Below, piece by piece: positions 36,565-45,243 of a stretch of DNA of 64,000 bases. The stretch covers positions 1 to 64,000 of the forward strand of contig CAJJBP010000023.1 of the NCBI GenBank assembly GCA_905182425.1. Direction: 5' to 3'. The notes below the pieces were generated by a model that worked only from the letters and a program-made list of their open reading frames with translations, did no database searches and was not told where the DNA came from. The stretch comes from an uncultured Planktomarina sp. Lineage in GTDB: Bacteria; Pseudomonadota; Alphaproteobacteria; Rhodobacterales; Rhodobacteraceae. Every line of letters begins with the position of its first letter. Position 1 is the stretch's first letter. Both the position numbers and the translations under genes were made by a program.

Positions 36565-37305
36565 ATGGCTGGCCATTCAAAATGGGCGAATATTCAGCAC
36601 CGCAAAGGACGTCAAGATGCGGCGCGCTCTAAGTTATTTTCAAAACTGGCCAAAGAAATTACTGTTGCTGCTAAAATGGGCGATCCGGACCCTGATAAAA
36701 ACCCAAGGCTCCGTTTGGCGGTAAAAGAGGCAAAGTCTTTGTCCGTTCCAAAAGATGTGATTGATCGTGCTATTAAAAAATCCCAAGGAGGAGATGCGGA
36801 ATCATATGATGAAATTCGTTACGAAGGTTATGGTCCAGGTGGCGTTGCTGTAATTGTTGAAGCAATGACAGATAATCGTAATCGCACGGCTTCGGTTGTT
36901 CGCAGTACTTTTACCAAATGTGGCGGAAACCTTGGTGAAACTGGGTCTGTCTCCTTCATGTTTGATCGTAAGGGACAAATTTTGTACTCGGCCGCAGTGG
37001 GTGACGAGGATACCGTAATGATAGCCGCGCTTGAGGCGGGTGCTGAAGATGTTGAAACAGAGGAGCATGGCCATGCTATTTTCTGCGCAGATACAGAATT
37101 GAATGACGTATCGACTGCTTTGGAAGCGGAGCTCGGAGAAGCGGAGAGTACAAAATTGATATGGAAGCCACAAACAACGACAGAACTTGATCTCGAAGGT
37201 ATGGAAAAGTTGATGAAGCTTATTGATACTTTGGAGGATGACGATGATATTCAACGGGTCACTGCCAATTTTGAGGCTAGTGACGAGGTAATGGACGCAC
37301 TCTAA
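36565..37305 (+). CDS. yebC: YebC/PmpR family DNA-binding regulator
   Basis: 246 residues. The start [20 protein letters not shown] is nearly invariant in the family, followed by [20 protein letters not shown] and later [18 protein letters not shown]. YebC-type proteins bind DNA and some are now linked to relieving ribosome stalling at proline stretches. A GGGGG-type ribosome-binding site precedes ATG. Single gene, followed by a 580-base gap. Confidence 0.95.
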   Translation: MAGHSKWANIQHRKGRQDAARSKLFSKLAKEITVAAKMGDPDPDKNPRLRLAVKEAKSLSVPKDVIDRAIKKSQGGDAESYDEIRYEGYGPGGVAVIVEAMTDNRNRTASVVRSTFTKCGGNLGETGSVSFMFDRKGQILYSAAVGDEDTVMIAALEAGAEDVETEEHGHAIFCADTELNDVSTALEAELGEAESTKLIWKPQTTTELDLEGMEKLMKLIDTLEDDDDIQRVTANFEASDEVMDAL

Positions 37306-37885
37306 TTTTTAGATAAAAAGTGGGGGCAGGCGCTGTTATATTTTTATCTTTTGGCCGTTTCTGACATGATCATTGATCTACTAACTACATATTTCAGCCA
37401 GAAGGTCGGTTTCTTTCGCACTGGTGTACCAGCAGATTGTTATTGAAGCCAACTTTAGACGCACTCAAAAAAAGTACGAGTTTATCTTGCAACTTTTTTG
37501 AGAAATAGGCTGGTCGCAATAGATCTACTTTGCGCTTTTAAGCTCTTGAATGCAATTTATACGGGCTCAAAATCGTAGTTAATAAACATTTTGCAGTAAA
37601 ATTTGGTTCAATTGTGAAGTGTACTTGACGGCATATGATTCTTGTAATGAGAGTTCAAAACTCTCTATTCCCGTCTTTATCCAAACATATTTCAAAACTT
37701 TTGCAAAAGAAAGTTGAATAAGTTCATGAGTAGGCACCAAATGTAGTGATTATCGCGCCTAAGTGTTGTTTTTTTAGTATATTCAATTGAATTTTAAATT
37801 TGCTGTTGCGCCAAAGGCCCGCTTTCGAGTTAATGGGACGACATAGAAGCGTGAATTAATCGCGACTAAAAACAAGGATTACAGT
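37306..37885. other. 580-base gap with inverted repeat upstream of ABC importer operon
   Basis: No gene is visible. An inverted repeat, CTCAAAAAAAGT (37464-37475) and ACTTTTTTGAG (37492-37502), flanks a 16-base loop. Its right arm is T-rich, so it may end transcripts from yebC, or serve as an operator. Many AT-rich hexamers could be promoters, but none has both good elements at proper spacing. The ribosome-binding site AAGGA for the importer ATPase sits at about 37873. Confidence 0.4.
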
Positions 37886-38983
37886 TTGGCTGAGGCACAA
37901 GCGAAAGCATTTGTTGAGTTTCAACGTGTGCAAAAAAGCTACGATGGTGAAGTGTTGGTTGTTAAAGATTTGAACCTTTCAGTTGCGCGCGGTGAATTTT
38001 TAACAATGTTAGGCCCCTCAGGTTCAGGCAAAACCACTTGCCTTATGATGCTTGCTGGATTTGAGACAGCAACCCATGGTGAAATTTTGCTCGACGGGAA
38101 GCCCATCAACAATATCCCACCTCATAAACGTGGAATTGGTATGGTGTTCCAGAATTATGCGCTTTTCCCGCACATGACGGTGGGCGAAAATCTGTCTTTC
38201 CCTTTGGAAGTACGAAAGTTCAATAAAATAGACCGTGAAGCCAAAGTTAAGCGGGCCTTGGATATGGTTGAGATGGGAGATTTTCTTTCTCGCCGACCCT
38301 CGCAGCTTTCTGGTGGTCAGCAACAGCGGATCGCTTTGGCACGGGCTTTGGTTTTTGAGCCCGAGCTGGTGTTGATGGATGAACCTTTGGGCGCTCTCGA
38401 CAAACAGCTGCGGGAGAAGATGCAATTTGAGATCACCGATCTGGCTCATAAGCTTGGGATCACTGTGGTCTATGTAACACATGACCAAACCGAAGCTCTG
38501 ACGATGTCAGACCGTGTTGCTGTGTTTAACGATGGTGTTATCCAACAGATTGCAGCCCCAGATACACTTTATGAAAGCCCAGATAATAGCTTTGTTGCGC
38601 AGTTTATCGGCGAGAACAACACGTTGGAAGGCATGGTCAAAGAAATTAAAAATGGTGTGGCGCTGGTCCAGCTGGACAGCGGCGATTTGATCAATTGTAA
38701 ACCGATCAATGTGACTAAGCCGGGTGAGCGTACCCGCGTCTCAATCAGACCGGAGCGTGTTGAGTATAATAAAGACAGATTAAAAAAAGGGGTTCACACC
38801 CTAAAAGCCGAAGTACTTGAGTTTATTTACATGGGTGATATTTTCCGCACACGTCTTCGTGTTGCCGGCAATGATGAGTTTATAATCAAAACGCGAAATG
38901 CACCTGATCAAATACGCCTCCAACCTGGAACTGAAATTGAGATTGGTTGGATGCCAGAGGATTGCCGCGCTTTGGATGCTTAA
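37886..38983 (+). CDS. ABC importer ATP-binding protein, spermidine/putrescine (PotA) type
   Basis: 365 residues from a TTG start preceded by AAGGA. Walker A LGPSGSGKTT, Q-loop VFQNYALFPHMTV, signature LSGGQQQRIALARAL, Walker B VLMDEPLGALD and switch His in YVTHDQTEA are all intact. The C-terminal 100 residues (VSIRPERVEYN, EVLEFIYMGDIFRTRLRV) form a TOBE regulatory domain as in PotA. First gene of the importer operon. The downstream arginase, cyclodeaminase and PutA suggest that the substrate is an amino acid or polyamine. Confidence 0.9.
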   Translation: MAEAQAKAFVEFQRVQKSYDGEVLVVKDLNLSVARGEFLTMLGPSGSGKTTCLMMLAGFETATHGEILLDGKPINNIPPHKRGIGMVFQNYALFPHMTVGENLSFPLEVRKFNKIDREAKVKRALDMVEMGDFLSRRPSQLSGGQQQRIALARALVFEPELVLMDEPLGALDKQLREKMQFEITDLAHKLGITVVYVTHDQTEALTMSDRVAVFNDGVIQQIAAPDTLYESPDNSFVAQFIGENNTLEGMVKEIKNGVALVQLDSGDLINCKPINVTKPGERTRVSIRPERVEYNKDRLKKGVHTLKAEVLEFIYMGDIFRTRLRVAGNDEFIIKTRNAPDQIRLQPGTEIEIGWMPEDCRALDA

Positions 38984-39007
38984 AAGCACATAACGCGGAC
39001 AACGACC

Positions 39008-39023
39008 CCCGACAGAGATCGGG
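39008..39023 (+). other. small intercistronic hairpin before the binding-protein gene
   Basis: CCCGA / TCGGG stem with a six-base loop, 35 bases before the binding-protein start. Weak as a terminator (no T-run); possibly an RNA processing or 5' stabilising element that lets the binding-protein message be more abundant than the ATPase message. Confidence 0.4.
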
Positions 39024-39057
39024 TTAACGACTAATGTTTAACTGGGAGAACCTAAAC

Positions 39058-40149
39058 ATGAAAAAGACAACTCTACTTTTGGCCAGCACTGCTTTGGTCA
39101 TGGGCGCATCTGGCGCTTTCGCTGGCAGCCATACCGGCAGTATCACTGCCGTTTCTTGGGGCGGAGCTTATACAGTGTCGCAAATTGAAGCCTACCATAA
39201 ACCTTGGACTGCAGCGACTGGCAACAAAGTTGTGTCTGAAGACTATTCAGGCGGTATCGCTGAGGTCAAAGCGCAAGTGGAAGCTGGCAACGTAACTTGG
39301 GATATCATTGATGTCGAAAAATCAGATGCGGTTCGCGGCTGTGACGAGGGTCTGTTTATGGAAATTGACCCAACATCATTGCCAAATGGCGCTGATGGCT
39401 CTTCTGCTGTTGACGACTTTATTCCAGGTTCGTTCACAGATTGTGCTGTGGCCAATATCGTATGGTCCACAATCTTTGCATATGACTCGTCCGTAACACC
39501 AAACGGTCCAGCCTCAATCGCCGACTTCTTCAACCCCGCCGCTTTCCCTGGCAAGCGGGGCCTTCGCAAGTCTCCAAAAGCAAACCTGGAAATGGCTTTG
39601 GCTGCTGACGGTGTTGCCTCTGCAGACATCTATGACGTTTTGGCAACAGACGAAGGCGTTGATCGCGCATTTGCAAAACTCGATACCATCAAAGACATCG
39701 TTGTCTGGTGGGAAGCCGGCGCGCAGCCACCACAATTGTTGGCAGATGGCGAAGTTGCTATGACGACAGCCTATAACGGGCGTATTTTCAATGCAGTTGC
39801 AGGTGAGGGTAAATCCTTTGAAATCGTTTGGGACGCACAAGTTCTTGACGTTGACATGTGGGCGATCATTAAAGGCGCACCAAATGCCGACCTAGCGATG
39901 GAATTCTTGAAGTTCTCAACTGAAACAGAACAGTTGGCCGCACAAGCATCCTACATCGCTTACGGTCCAGCCCGTAAATCATCAGCTCCTTTTGTGACAA
40001 CTTATCATAGCAATGCTGACCTGGACATGGGTCCTCAAATGCCAACCGCTGAGGCAAACTTGGCAACTGCGATCCCGAACGACTTTGAGTTTTGGGCAGA
40101 TAATGCAGATGAGCTTAACGAGCGTTTCAACGCTTGGTTGATCAACTAA
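39058..40149 (+). CDS. ABC importer substrate-binding protein, PotD-like
   Basis: 363 residues. ATG 39058 has GGGAGAA upstream and begins a clean signal peptide MKKTTLLLASTALVMGASGA with cleavage after AFA. ATG 39034 would prepend eight irrelevant residues. The mature part SITAVSWGGAYTVSQIEAYH and VSEDYSGGIAEVKAQVEAG, then WDIIDVEKSDAVRGCDEGL, fits the extracellular solute-binding family 1/8 used for spermidine, putrescine and related compounds. The usual acidic polyamine clamp cannot be checked by eye. It is flanked by hairpins on both sides, a common sign of high expression. Confidence 0.88.
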   Translation: MKKTTLLLASTALVMGASGAFAGSHTGSITAVSWGGAYTVSQIEAYHKPWTAATGNKVVSEDYSGGIAEVKAQVEAGNVTWDIIDVEKSDAVRGCDEGLFMEIDPTSLPNGADGSSAVDDFIPGSFTDCAVANIVWSTIFAYDSSVTPNGPASIADFFNPAAFPGKRGLRKSPKANLEMALAADGVASADIYDVLATDEGVDRAFAKLDTIKDIVVWWEAGAQPPQLLADGEVAMTTAYNGRIFNAVAGEGKSFEIVWDAQVLDVDMWAIIKGAPNADLAMEFLKFSTETEQLAAQASYIAYGPARKSSAPFVTTYHSNADLDMGPQMPTAEANLATAIPNDFEFWADNADELNERFNAWLIN

Positions 40150-40160
40150 AATTTAACCTT

Positions 40161-40188
40161 AATGGGGCCCTCCAAGGTGGGCCTCATT
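40161..40188 (+). other. intercistronic hairpin after the binding-protein gene
   Basis: AATGGGGCCC / GGGCCTCATT form a ten-pair stem (one G-U) with an eight-base loop, 11 bases after the stop. No T-run follows. Typical 3' stabiliser of a binding-protein message or partial terminator reducing permease expression. Confidence 0.7.
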
Positions 40189-40214
40189 GCACTATTCCTT
40201 AGGATATTAGCACT

Positions 40215-41465
40215 ATGACGGATGCAACCGGGCCGCTTCTTGCGGTGGATGGTACACCTCTAAAGCGGAAATTGGCGCAGTCCCTATTTCGAAGTCGTGC
40301 GCGGGCTTTTGGCCTCGCCTTGCCGCTTTTGGCGTTTATCATTGTGGTATTTGTTTACCCAATCTTAGATTTTTTAGGGCGCTCAGTTTATGATGCGCGC
40401 TTCGCGACCCTAATGCCTATGACTACCGAAGCGATGGCTGATTGGGACGGAACGTCACAACCAACTGAGGCCATGGCTGACGCGTTAGTTCTAGACTTGG
40501 TCGTGTCAAAAAAAGAAAAAACAATTGGCAAAGTAGCAACACGTGTCAACCGTGAACTCAGTGGTACGCGCAGTCTATTCACGAAAACTGCACGAAGTGC
40601 GGCAAAATTTGAATCGCCGTTCATGGCGGCACTGATAGAAAAAGATAAAGACTGGGCGGATTTGGAAACATGGCAAGCAATGAAGACGGCCAGTCGCGTG
40701 TTCACGCCTGCCTATGTCGCTGCGGCACTGGATCGCAAGATGTTAGCTGATGGATCTATTGTGCAGCAAAGTGAAGAGCGACGGATACACGTCAAGCTGT
40801 TCTGGCGCACTATGGAGATTTCGTTCTTGGTGACGGTGTTTTGCCTGATATTAGGATACCCGATTGCATACTTGATGGCGTCTTTGCCTATGCGGACGTC
40901 AAACTTGCTTTTGATTCTTGTTCTCTTGCCCTTTTGGACTTCACTTCTTGTGCGCACTACTGCGTGGATTGCTATGCTGCAGGCGCAGGGAGTGATGAAT
41001 GATCTCTTTGTAGTATTTGGTCTGGCAACTGAGGATGATAGATTTAGTTTGATCTACAACAAGACTGGTACGTTAATTGCCATGACGCACATCTTGCTTC
41101 CGTTCATGATTTTGCCGCTGTTCTCAGTTATGAAAACCATATCGCCGACCTACGTACGGGCGGCAAAATCTATGGGTGCGACGGATTGGACTTCATTTTG
41201 GAGAGTTTATTTCCCACAATCGGTGCCGGGCATTGGGGCGGGCGCATTGCTATGTTTCATCTTGGCACTTGGTTATTACATCACACCGGCCTTGGTTGGT
41301 GGGCAAGATGGCCAAATGATATCAAACATTATAGATTTTCATATGCGGAAGTCGTTGAATTGGAACCTCGCTGCAGCGATGGGCCTTATAATGCTGGTGT
41401 TCGTTTTGTTCCTTTTCTGGCTGTACGACCGGATTGTGGGCATCGATAATATGAAGTTGGGTTAA
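40215..41465 (+). CDS. ABC importer permease, PotB-like, with large periplasmic insert
   Basis: 416 residues, longer than the usual 280-300. After a first helix (LALPLLAFIIVVFVYPILDF) come about 125 hydrophilic residues (roughly 60-185) with Lys/Ala-rich helices. The normal permease core follows from FWRTMEISFLVTVFCLILGY, including the coupling loop RAAKSMGATDWTSFWRVYFP (EAA-type). The insert would sit on the periplasmic side next to the binding protein. Alphaproteobacterial importers with this insert exist. AGGA precedes ATG 40215. Forms a heterodimer with the next gene product. Confidence 0.88.
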   Translation: MTDATGPLLAVDGTPLKRKLAQSLFRSRARAFGLALPLLAFIIVVFVYPILDFLGRSVYDARFATLMPMTTEAMADWDGTSQPTEAMADALVLDLVVSKKEKTIGKVATRVNRELSGTRSLFTKTARSAAKFESPFMAALIEKDKDWADLETWQAMKTASRVFTPAYVAAALDRKMLADGSIVQQSEERRIHVKLFWRTMEISFLVTVFCLILGYPIAYLMASLPMRTSNLLLILVLLPFWTSLLVRTTAWIAMLQAQGVMNDLFVVFGLATEDDRFSLIYNKTGTLIAMTHILLPFMILPLFSVMKTISPTYVRAAKSMGATDWTSFWRVYFPQSVPGIGAGALLCFILALGYYITPALVGGQDGQMISNIIDFHMRKSLNWNLAAAMGLIMLVFVLFLFWLYDRIVGIDNMKLG

Positions 41466-41470
41466 GAACG

Positions 41471-42712
41471 ATGGCTGGCGATTATAGATACATCCCTCCG
41501 CAACCGCACATCGGTTTCACAGTTGGTATTTTGGCAGGTTTTGGTGGTATTATTGGACTTATGACGGCACAGGGTGACACGGGGTTAATGTTACCATACC
41601 TGGCAGTGAGTGCGGTGCTATTTGCAATATTTTCCTTCGCAATTACCCGCTTAGGCGACCGAGCTGTAATTGCGGGTGGCCTTGGACTTGTAGTGTATTT
41701 CATAGTGGCTAACTTCTTGGTGACCTTTGCGTATGGCGTTCTTTTGGCCATTATTGGCTATATTGCGGGTCGTATGACCTGTTGGTTAAATTCTGGCCGA
41801 TATCGTTTGAACCTGCCCCCTTACGCGACGGCGCGACAAGTTCTCTGGTTCTATTGCTTTAGAGTGATCTGTGGTTTTATTTTTGTCTTCCTGATCATGC
41901 CTATATTTGTGTTAATCCCATTAAGCTTCAACCAAGAACCTTACTTTAGCTTCACTCCGGGTATGTTGAGCTTTGATCCACTGGCCTATTCGTTGCGTTG
42001 GTACATGGATATCTTGCAAAATGGTATGGTGGATCCAACTGCGGTTATCGGCTGGTGGTCTGATATGTGGAGCAATGCACAGTGGATTAGATCTATACGC
42101 AATTCGTTTTTTATCGGCTTCTGGGCAACAATAATCTCAACAGCCTTGGGAACTTTGGCCGCTATCGGTTTAGCTTCAAGTGATATGCCGTTCCGTCGCC
42201 CAATCATGGCTTTGTTGATTTCACCGATGATTGTTCCTTTGGTTATCACCGCCTCAGGCTTGTTCTTTTTCTTCTCAAGCGTTGGACTAGCCAAAACCTA
42301 CATGGGGATCATTCTTGCGCATGCTGCACTTGGTACCCCATTTGTGATCATTACAGTGACGGCAACGCTGTCGGGTTTCGATCAGTCTTTAACACGGGCC
42401 AGTGCTAGCATGGGAGCGGGTCCTATCCGGACCTTTTTTAAGGTACAGATGCCATTGATTTTGCCGGGTGTTATTTCTGGTGCATTGTTTGCGTTCATCA
42501 CTAGCTTTGACGAAGTGGTGGCGGTGTTACAATTGGCCGATGTACGCCAACGGACTATCCCTAGACAAATGTTTAGTGGCATCCGTGAACAGATTTCGCC
42601 AACAATTTTGGCGGTTGCTACTATTTTGGTGATTATTTCTGTCTTGCTTCTTACCACAGTTGAGCTTCTGCGTCGCCGGTCTGAGCGCCTGCGTGGCGTT
42701 AGCCCGGCCTAA
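41471..42712 (+). CDS. ABC importer permease, PotC-like, with extra N-terminal membrane segments
   Basis: 413 residues. The first 120 hold three or four additional helices (HIGFTVGILAGFGGIIGLMT and beyond) absent from textbook PotC. The permease core then starts at FRVICGFIFVFLIMPIFVLI and contains the coupling loop TRASASMGAGPIRTFFKVQM (EAA motif). It is the second half of the importer channel. It starts six bases after the previous stop and ends four bases inside the convergent Lrp gene, so no terminator separates the two. Confidence 0.88.
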   Translation: MAGDYRYIPPQPHIGFTVGILAGFGGIIGLMTAQGDTGLMLPYLAVSAVLFAIFSFAITRLGDRAVIAGGLGLVVYFIVANFLVTFAYGVLLAIIGYIAGRMTCWLNSGRYRLNLPPYATARQVLWFYCFRVICGFIFVFLIMPIFVLIPLSFNQEPYFSFTPGMLSFDPLAYSLRWYMDILQNGMVDPTAVIGWWSDMWSNAQWIRSIRNSFFIGFWATIISTALGTLAAIGLASSDMPFRRPIMALLISPMIVPLVITASGLFFFFSSVGLAKTYMGIILAHAALGTPFVIITVTATLSGFDQSLTRASASMGAGPIRTFFKVQMPLILPGVISGALFAFITSFDEVVAVLQLADVRQRTIPRQMFSGIREQISPTILAVATILVIISVLLLTTVELLRRRSERLRGVSPA

Positions 42713-43137
42713 CCTATACGCCGCAAAAGAGGGCAGGTCTCTGAATTTGAAACACCGGGCAGCTCGCGAATCCGTGCCAGAACACCGTCAAAGGTGTAAA
42801 GGCTTGTGGTTTCTAGCTCTATAACCAGGTCCCAAACTCCACATGTGCGGTGCAGTGAAGTCACTTCAGGCATCCTTTGTAAGGCTTTTTGAACGGAATT
42901 TGCCGTATTACCTCGGACTTCTATCATCATCACGGCTCGAACCATCTCGTCGGCGTCAACTTCGTTTAGCTCTATTGTGAACCGCTTAATGGTTCTACTG
43001 TCGATAAGGCGGGTCAGGTGACTTTGTACGGTGCCCCTCGCAAGTCCCAGAACACCAGCCAAAGTAGTGACGGAACTTCGTCCATCTATTTTTAATCGGG
43101 TCAAGATTTTACGATCAATTTCGTCAATTTTAGACAT
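42709..43137 (-). CDS. Lrp/AsnC family transcriptional regulator
   Basis: 142 residues: N-terminal helix-turn-helix (DEIDRKILTRLKIDGRSSVT, LAGVLGLARGTVQSHLTRL) and C-terminal RAM ligand-binding domain (VMMIEVRGNTANSVQKAL, TCGVWDLVIELET). Regulators of this type (PutR in Rhodobacter, for example) sense an amino acid and activate the divergent catabolic genes. Here the partner promoter drives arginase, cyclodeaminase and PutA. A perfect 14-base palindrome lies just upstream of its start and is a good operator candidate. Confidence 0.9.
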   Translation of the reverse strand: MSKIDEIDRKILTRLKIDGRSSVTTLAGVLGLARGTVQSHLTRLIDSRTIKRFTIELNEVDADEMVRAVMMIEVRGNTANSVQKALQRMPEVTSLHRTCGVWDLVIELETTSLYTFDGVLARIRELPGVSNSETCPLLRRIG

Positions 43138-43156
43138 TTTGTTTTTTTACCTACTC

Positions 43157-43170
43157 ATTTTGATCAAAAT
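43157..43170. promoter_or_regulatory. putative Lrp operator palindrome
   Basis: ATTTTGATCAAAAT is a perfect 14-base palindrome in the 115-base divergent region between the Lrp gene and arginase. It is directly followed by ATATAAGATT, which could contain the -10 element of the arginase promoter. Length and AT-rich symmetry suit an Lrp/AsnC dimer. Confidence 0.6.
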
Positions 43171-43252
43171 ATATAAGATTTGAACAAGTTTTAGACTCTT
43201 TGTGCAAGGCTTTAGCTGGCATCGTTATGAAAATTTCGGTTTTGAGGTCTTG

Positions 43253-44182
43253 ATGCACACTCATTGTACAATTTTAGGATTACCACTTCAGGCGGGAACC
43301 GGACGGGGAGGCTGCCTGATGGGACCAGATGCATTCCGAACGGCCGGTTTAGGCGATGTTATCATCTCTCAAGGTTTCGGATTCGTAGATCTAGGAAATA
43401 TGAGCTTTCCTTGTGATATCCCGGACGTTACTGGCCCCTCACATTTGAAAAAACTTTCTGAAATTGTTGCCTGGACGCGTGATATTCAGGCCCAAGCGTC
43501 TGCATTGGCTATGACCGAGACCTTTCCAATTTTTATTGGCGGTGACCACTCAATGGCTGCGGGAACCTTGACGGGCATGGCACAGGCCGCACAGGCCAAA
43601 GGGCGTCCACAATTTGTGCTTTGGCTAGATGCACATCCTGATATTAATACATTGACTAGCACGACAAGTGGCCATTTGCACGGTACGCCCATGGCCTACG
43701 CTTTGGGTATGCCAAGTTTTGAAGGCATTTTCCCGCCGGTACCGTCCCCATTAGATCCTGCAAATATTTGCATGATAGGGCTTCGTTCAGTTGACGAGCC
43801 CGAGCACCAGTTTATCTCAGAGTTGGGGATGGAGGTTTATGACATGCGGCAGATTGACGAATGCGGCGTTGTAAAGCCGGTCTCTGATTTTCTGGACCGG
43901 GTCAAGGCTGCGAATGGTTTTCTGCACGTTAGTTTTGATGTTGATTTCCTCGATCCAGAGATAGCACCGGCGGTCGGAACGACTGTACCAGGGGGTGCGA
44001 CATTCCGTGAGGCGCATTTGATCATGGAGATGGTGCATGACAGTGGGTTAGCTTCCTCCCTTGATCTGACTGAACTCAATCCATTCTTGGATATTCGAGG
44101 AAAAACAGCGACTTTGATTTGTGATCTCACTGCCTCTTTGCTTGGCCGCAAAGTACTCGATCGACGTACCAGGGGTTTTTGA
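43253..44182 (+). CDS. arginase
   Basis: 309 residues from ATG 43253, preceded by GAGG. The open frame extends to 43202 without a good site. Manganese ligands are in GGDHSMAAG, DAHPDINT and SFDVDFLDPEIAPA, and the loop VGTTVPGG is arginase-specific, so guanidinobutyrase or agmatinase is less likely. It splits arginine into urea and ornithine. Next to ornithine cyclodeaminase (one base gap), so ornithine passes to the following enzyme. No urease is in the window. Confidence 0.92.
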   Translation: MHTHCTILGLPLQAGTGRGGCLMGPDAFRTAGLGDVIISQGFGFVDLGNMSFPCDIPDVTGPSHLKKLSEIVAWTRDIQAQASALAMTETFPIFIGGDHSMAAGTLTGMAQAAQAKGRPQFVLWLDAHPDINTLTSTTSGHLHGTPMAYALGMPSFEGIFPPVPSPLDPANICMIGLRSVDEPEHQFISELGMEVYDMRQIDECGVVKPVSDFLDRVKAANGFLHVSFDVDFLDPEIAPAVGTTVPGGATFREAHLIMEMVHDSGLASSLDLTELNPFLDIRGKTATLICDLTASLLGRKVLDRRTRGF

Positions 44183-44183
44183 T

Positions 44184-45243
44184 ATGAACACATTTTCTGC
44201 ATCACCGCTGGCGATGGTTCCATTTGTTTCTGTCGACAATATGATGCGGCTGGTCAATTCTATTGGCGCTGCTCAGATGATATTGGAGATTTGTGAGTAT
44301 ATTGAGGCAGATTTTAAACGCTGGCCAGATTTTGATAAAACCCCACGGGTAGCCGCACATTCTGAAGAAGGGGTCATTGAATTAATGCCTACCTCTGATG
44401 GAGAATACTACGGTTTCAAATATGTAAATGGTCACCCAGCCAATATGGCGCGCGGATTTCAAACTGTTACTGCCTTTTGGGGTGTTAGCCAAAGTTTTAA
44501 ATGGCTATCCCGTTTTGTTTTCTGAAATGACGATACTGACAGCTCTTCGGACGGCCGCGACAAGCGCGCTTGCGGCTAAATACTTGGCGCCAAAAGGTGC
44601 TAAAACTATGGGTATGATAGGTAATGGTGCACAATGTGAATTTCAAGCTTTGGCATTTCAAAAAGTCGTTGGAGTTGAAACAGTACGTCTGTATGATATT
44701 GATCCACGGGCGACCACAAAGGCATCACGAAATCTGAAGTCATCGGGTCTCAATGTGATTATTTGTAGAAGTGCGGAAGAGGCCGTGACGGGCGTTGACA
44801 TAATCACAACTTGTACCGCGGACAAGCAAAACGCGACTGTTCTTAGTGATAACATGGTGGGTTCTGGGGTGCATATTAATGCTATTGGTGGAGACTGCCC
44901 TGGCAAGACAGAATTGCATCGAGATATTTTGCTGCGCGCTAATATTTTCGTTGAATACCCCCCCCAAACGCGTGTTGAAGGCGAAATTCAAGTATTGGAC
45001 GAAGATCATCCAATAACCGAACTTTGGCAAGTGATTAATGGTCAAGCCGAAGGGCGAACATCAGAACGTCAGATCACACTTTTTGACAGTGTAGGCTTTG
45101 CAACTGAAGATTTTTCAGCCCTCCGGTATGTCCACCAGCAACTAAAAAATGGTGGTCATTATATAAACCTCGATCTGCTCGCCGATCCTGATGATCCGCG
45201 TGACCTTTTTGGGATGGTTGAACGCGCGAAAAGAGCGAAATAA
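44184..45243 (+). pseudogene. ornithine cyclodeaminase, single frameshift
   Basis: The gene starts at ATG 44184 (MNTFSASPLAMVPFVSVDNM) and runs to MARGFQTVTAF. Then family text continues in the +1 frame with GVLAKVLNGYPVLFSEMTIL, MGMIGNGAQCEFQALAF, INAIGGDCPGKTELHRDI and FVEYPPQTRVEGEIQ to the TAA at 45241-45243. The shift falls at TTTTGGGG (44475-44482): one base too many in a homopolymer. With it corrected the protein is about 352 residues, normal for the family. Everything else, including the NAD-binding motif, is intact, so it is either a very recent mutation or a sequencing error. The product would be proline plus ammonia from ornithine. Stop overlaps putA start (TAATG). Confidence 0.88.

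Noticed and set aside
44475-44482. Programmed +1 frameshift in ornithine cyclodeaminase
   Set aside because: No stop or rare codon follows the slippery run and such control is not known for this family; a homopolymer indel is simpler.
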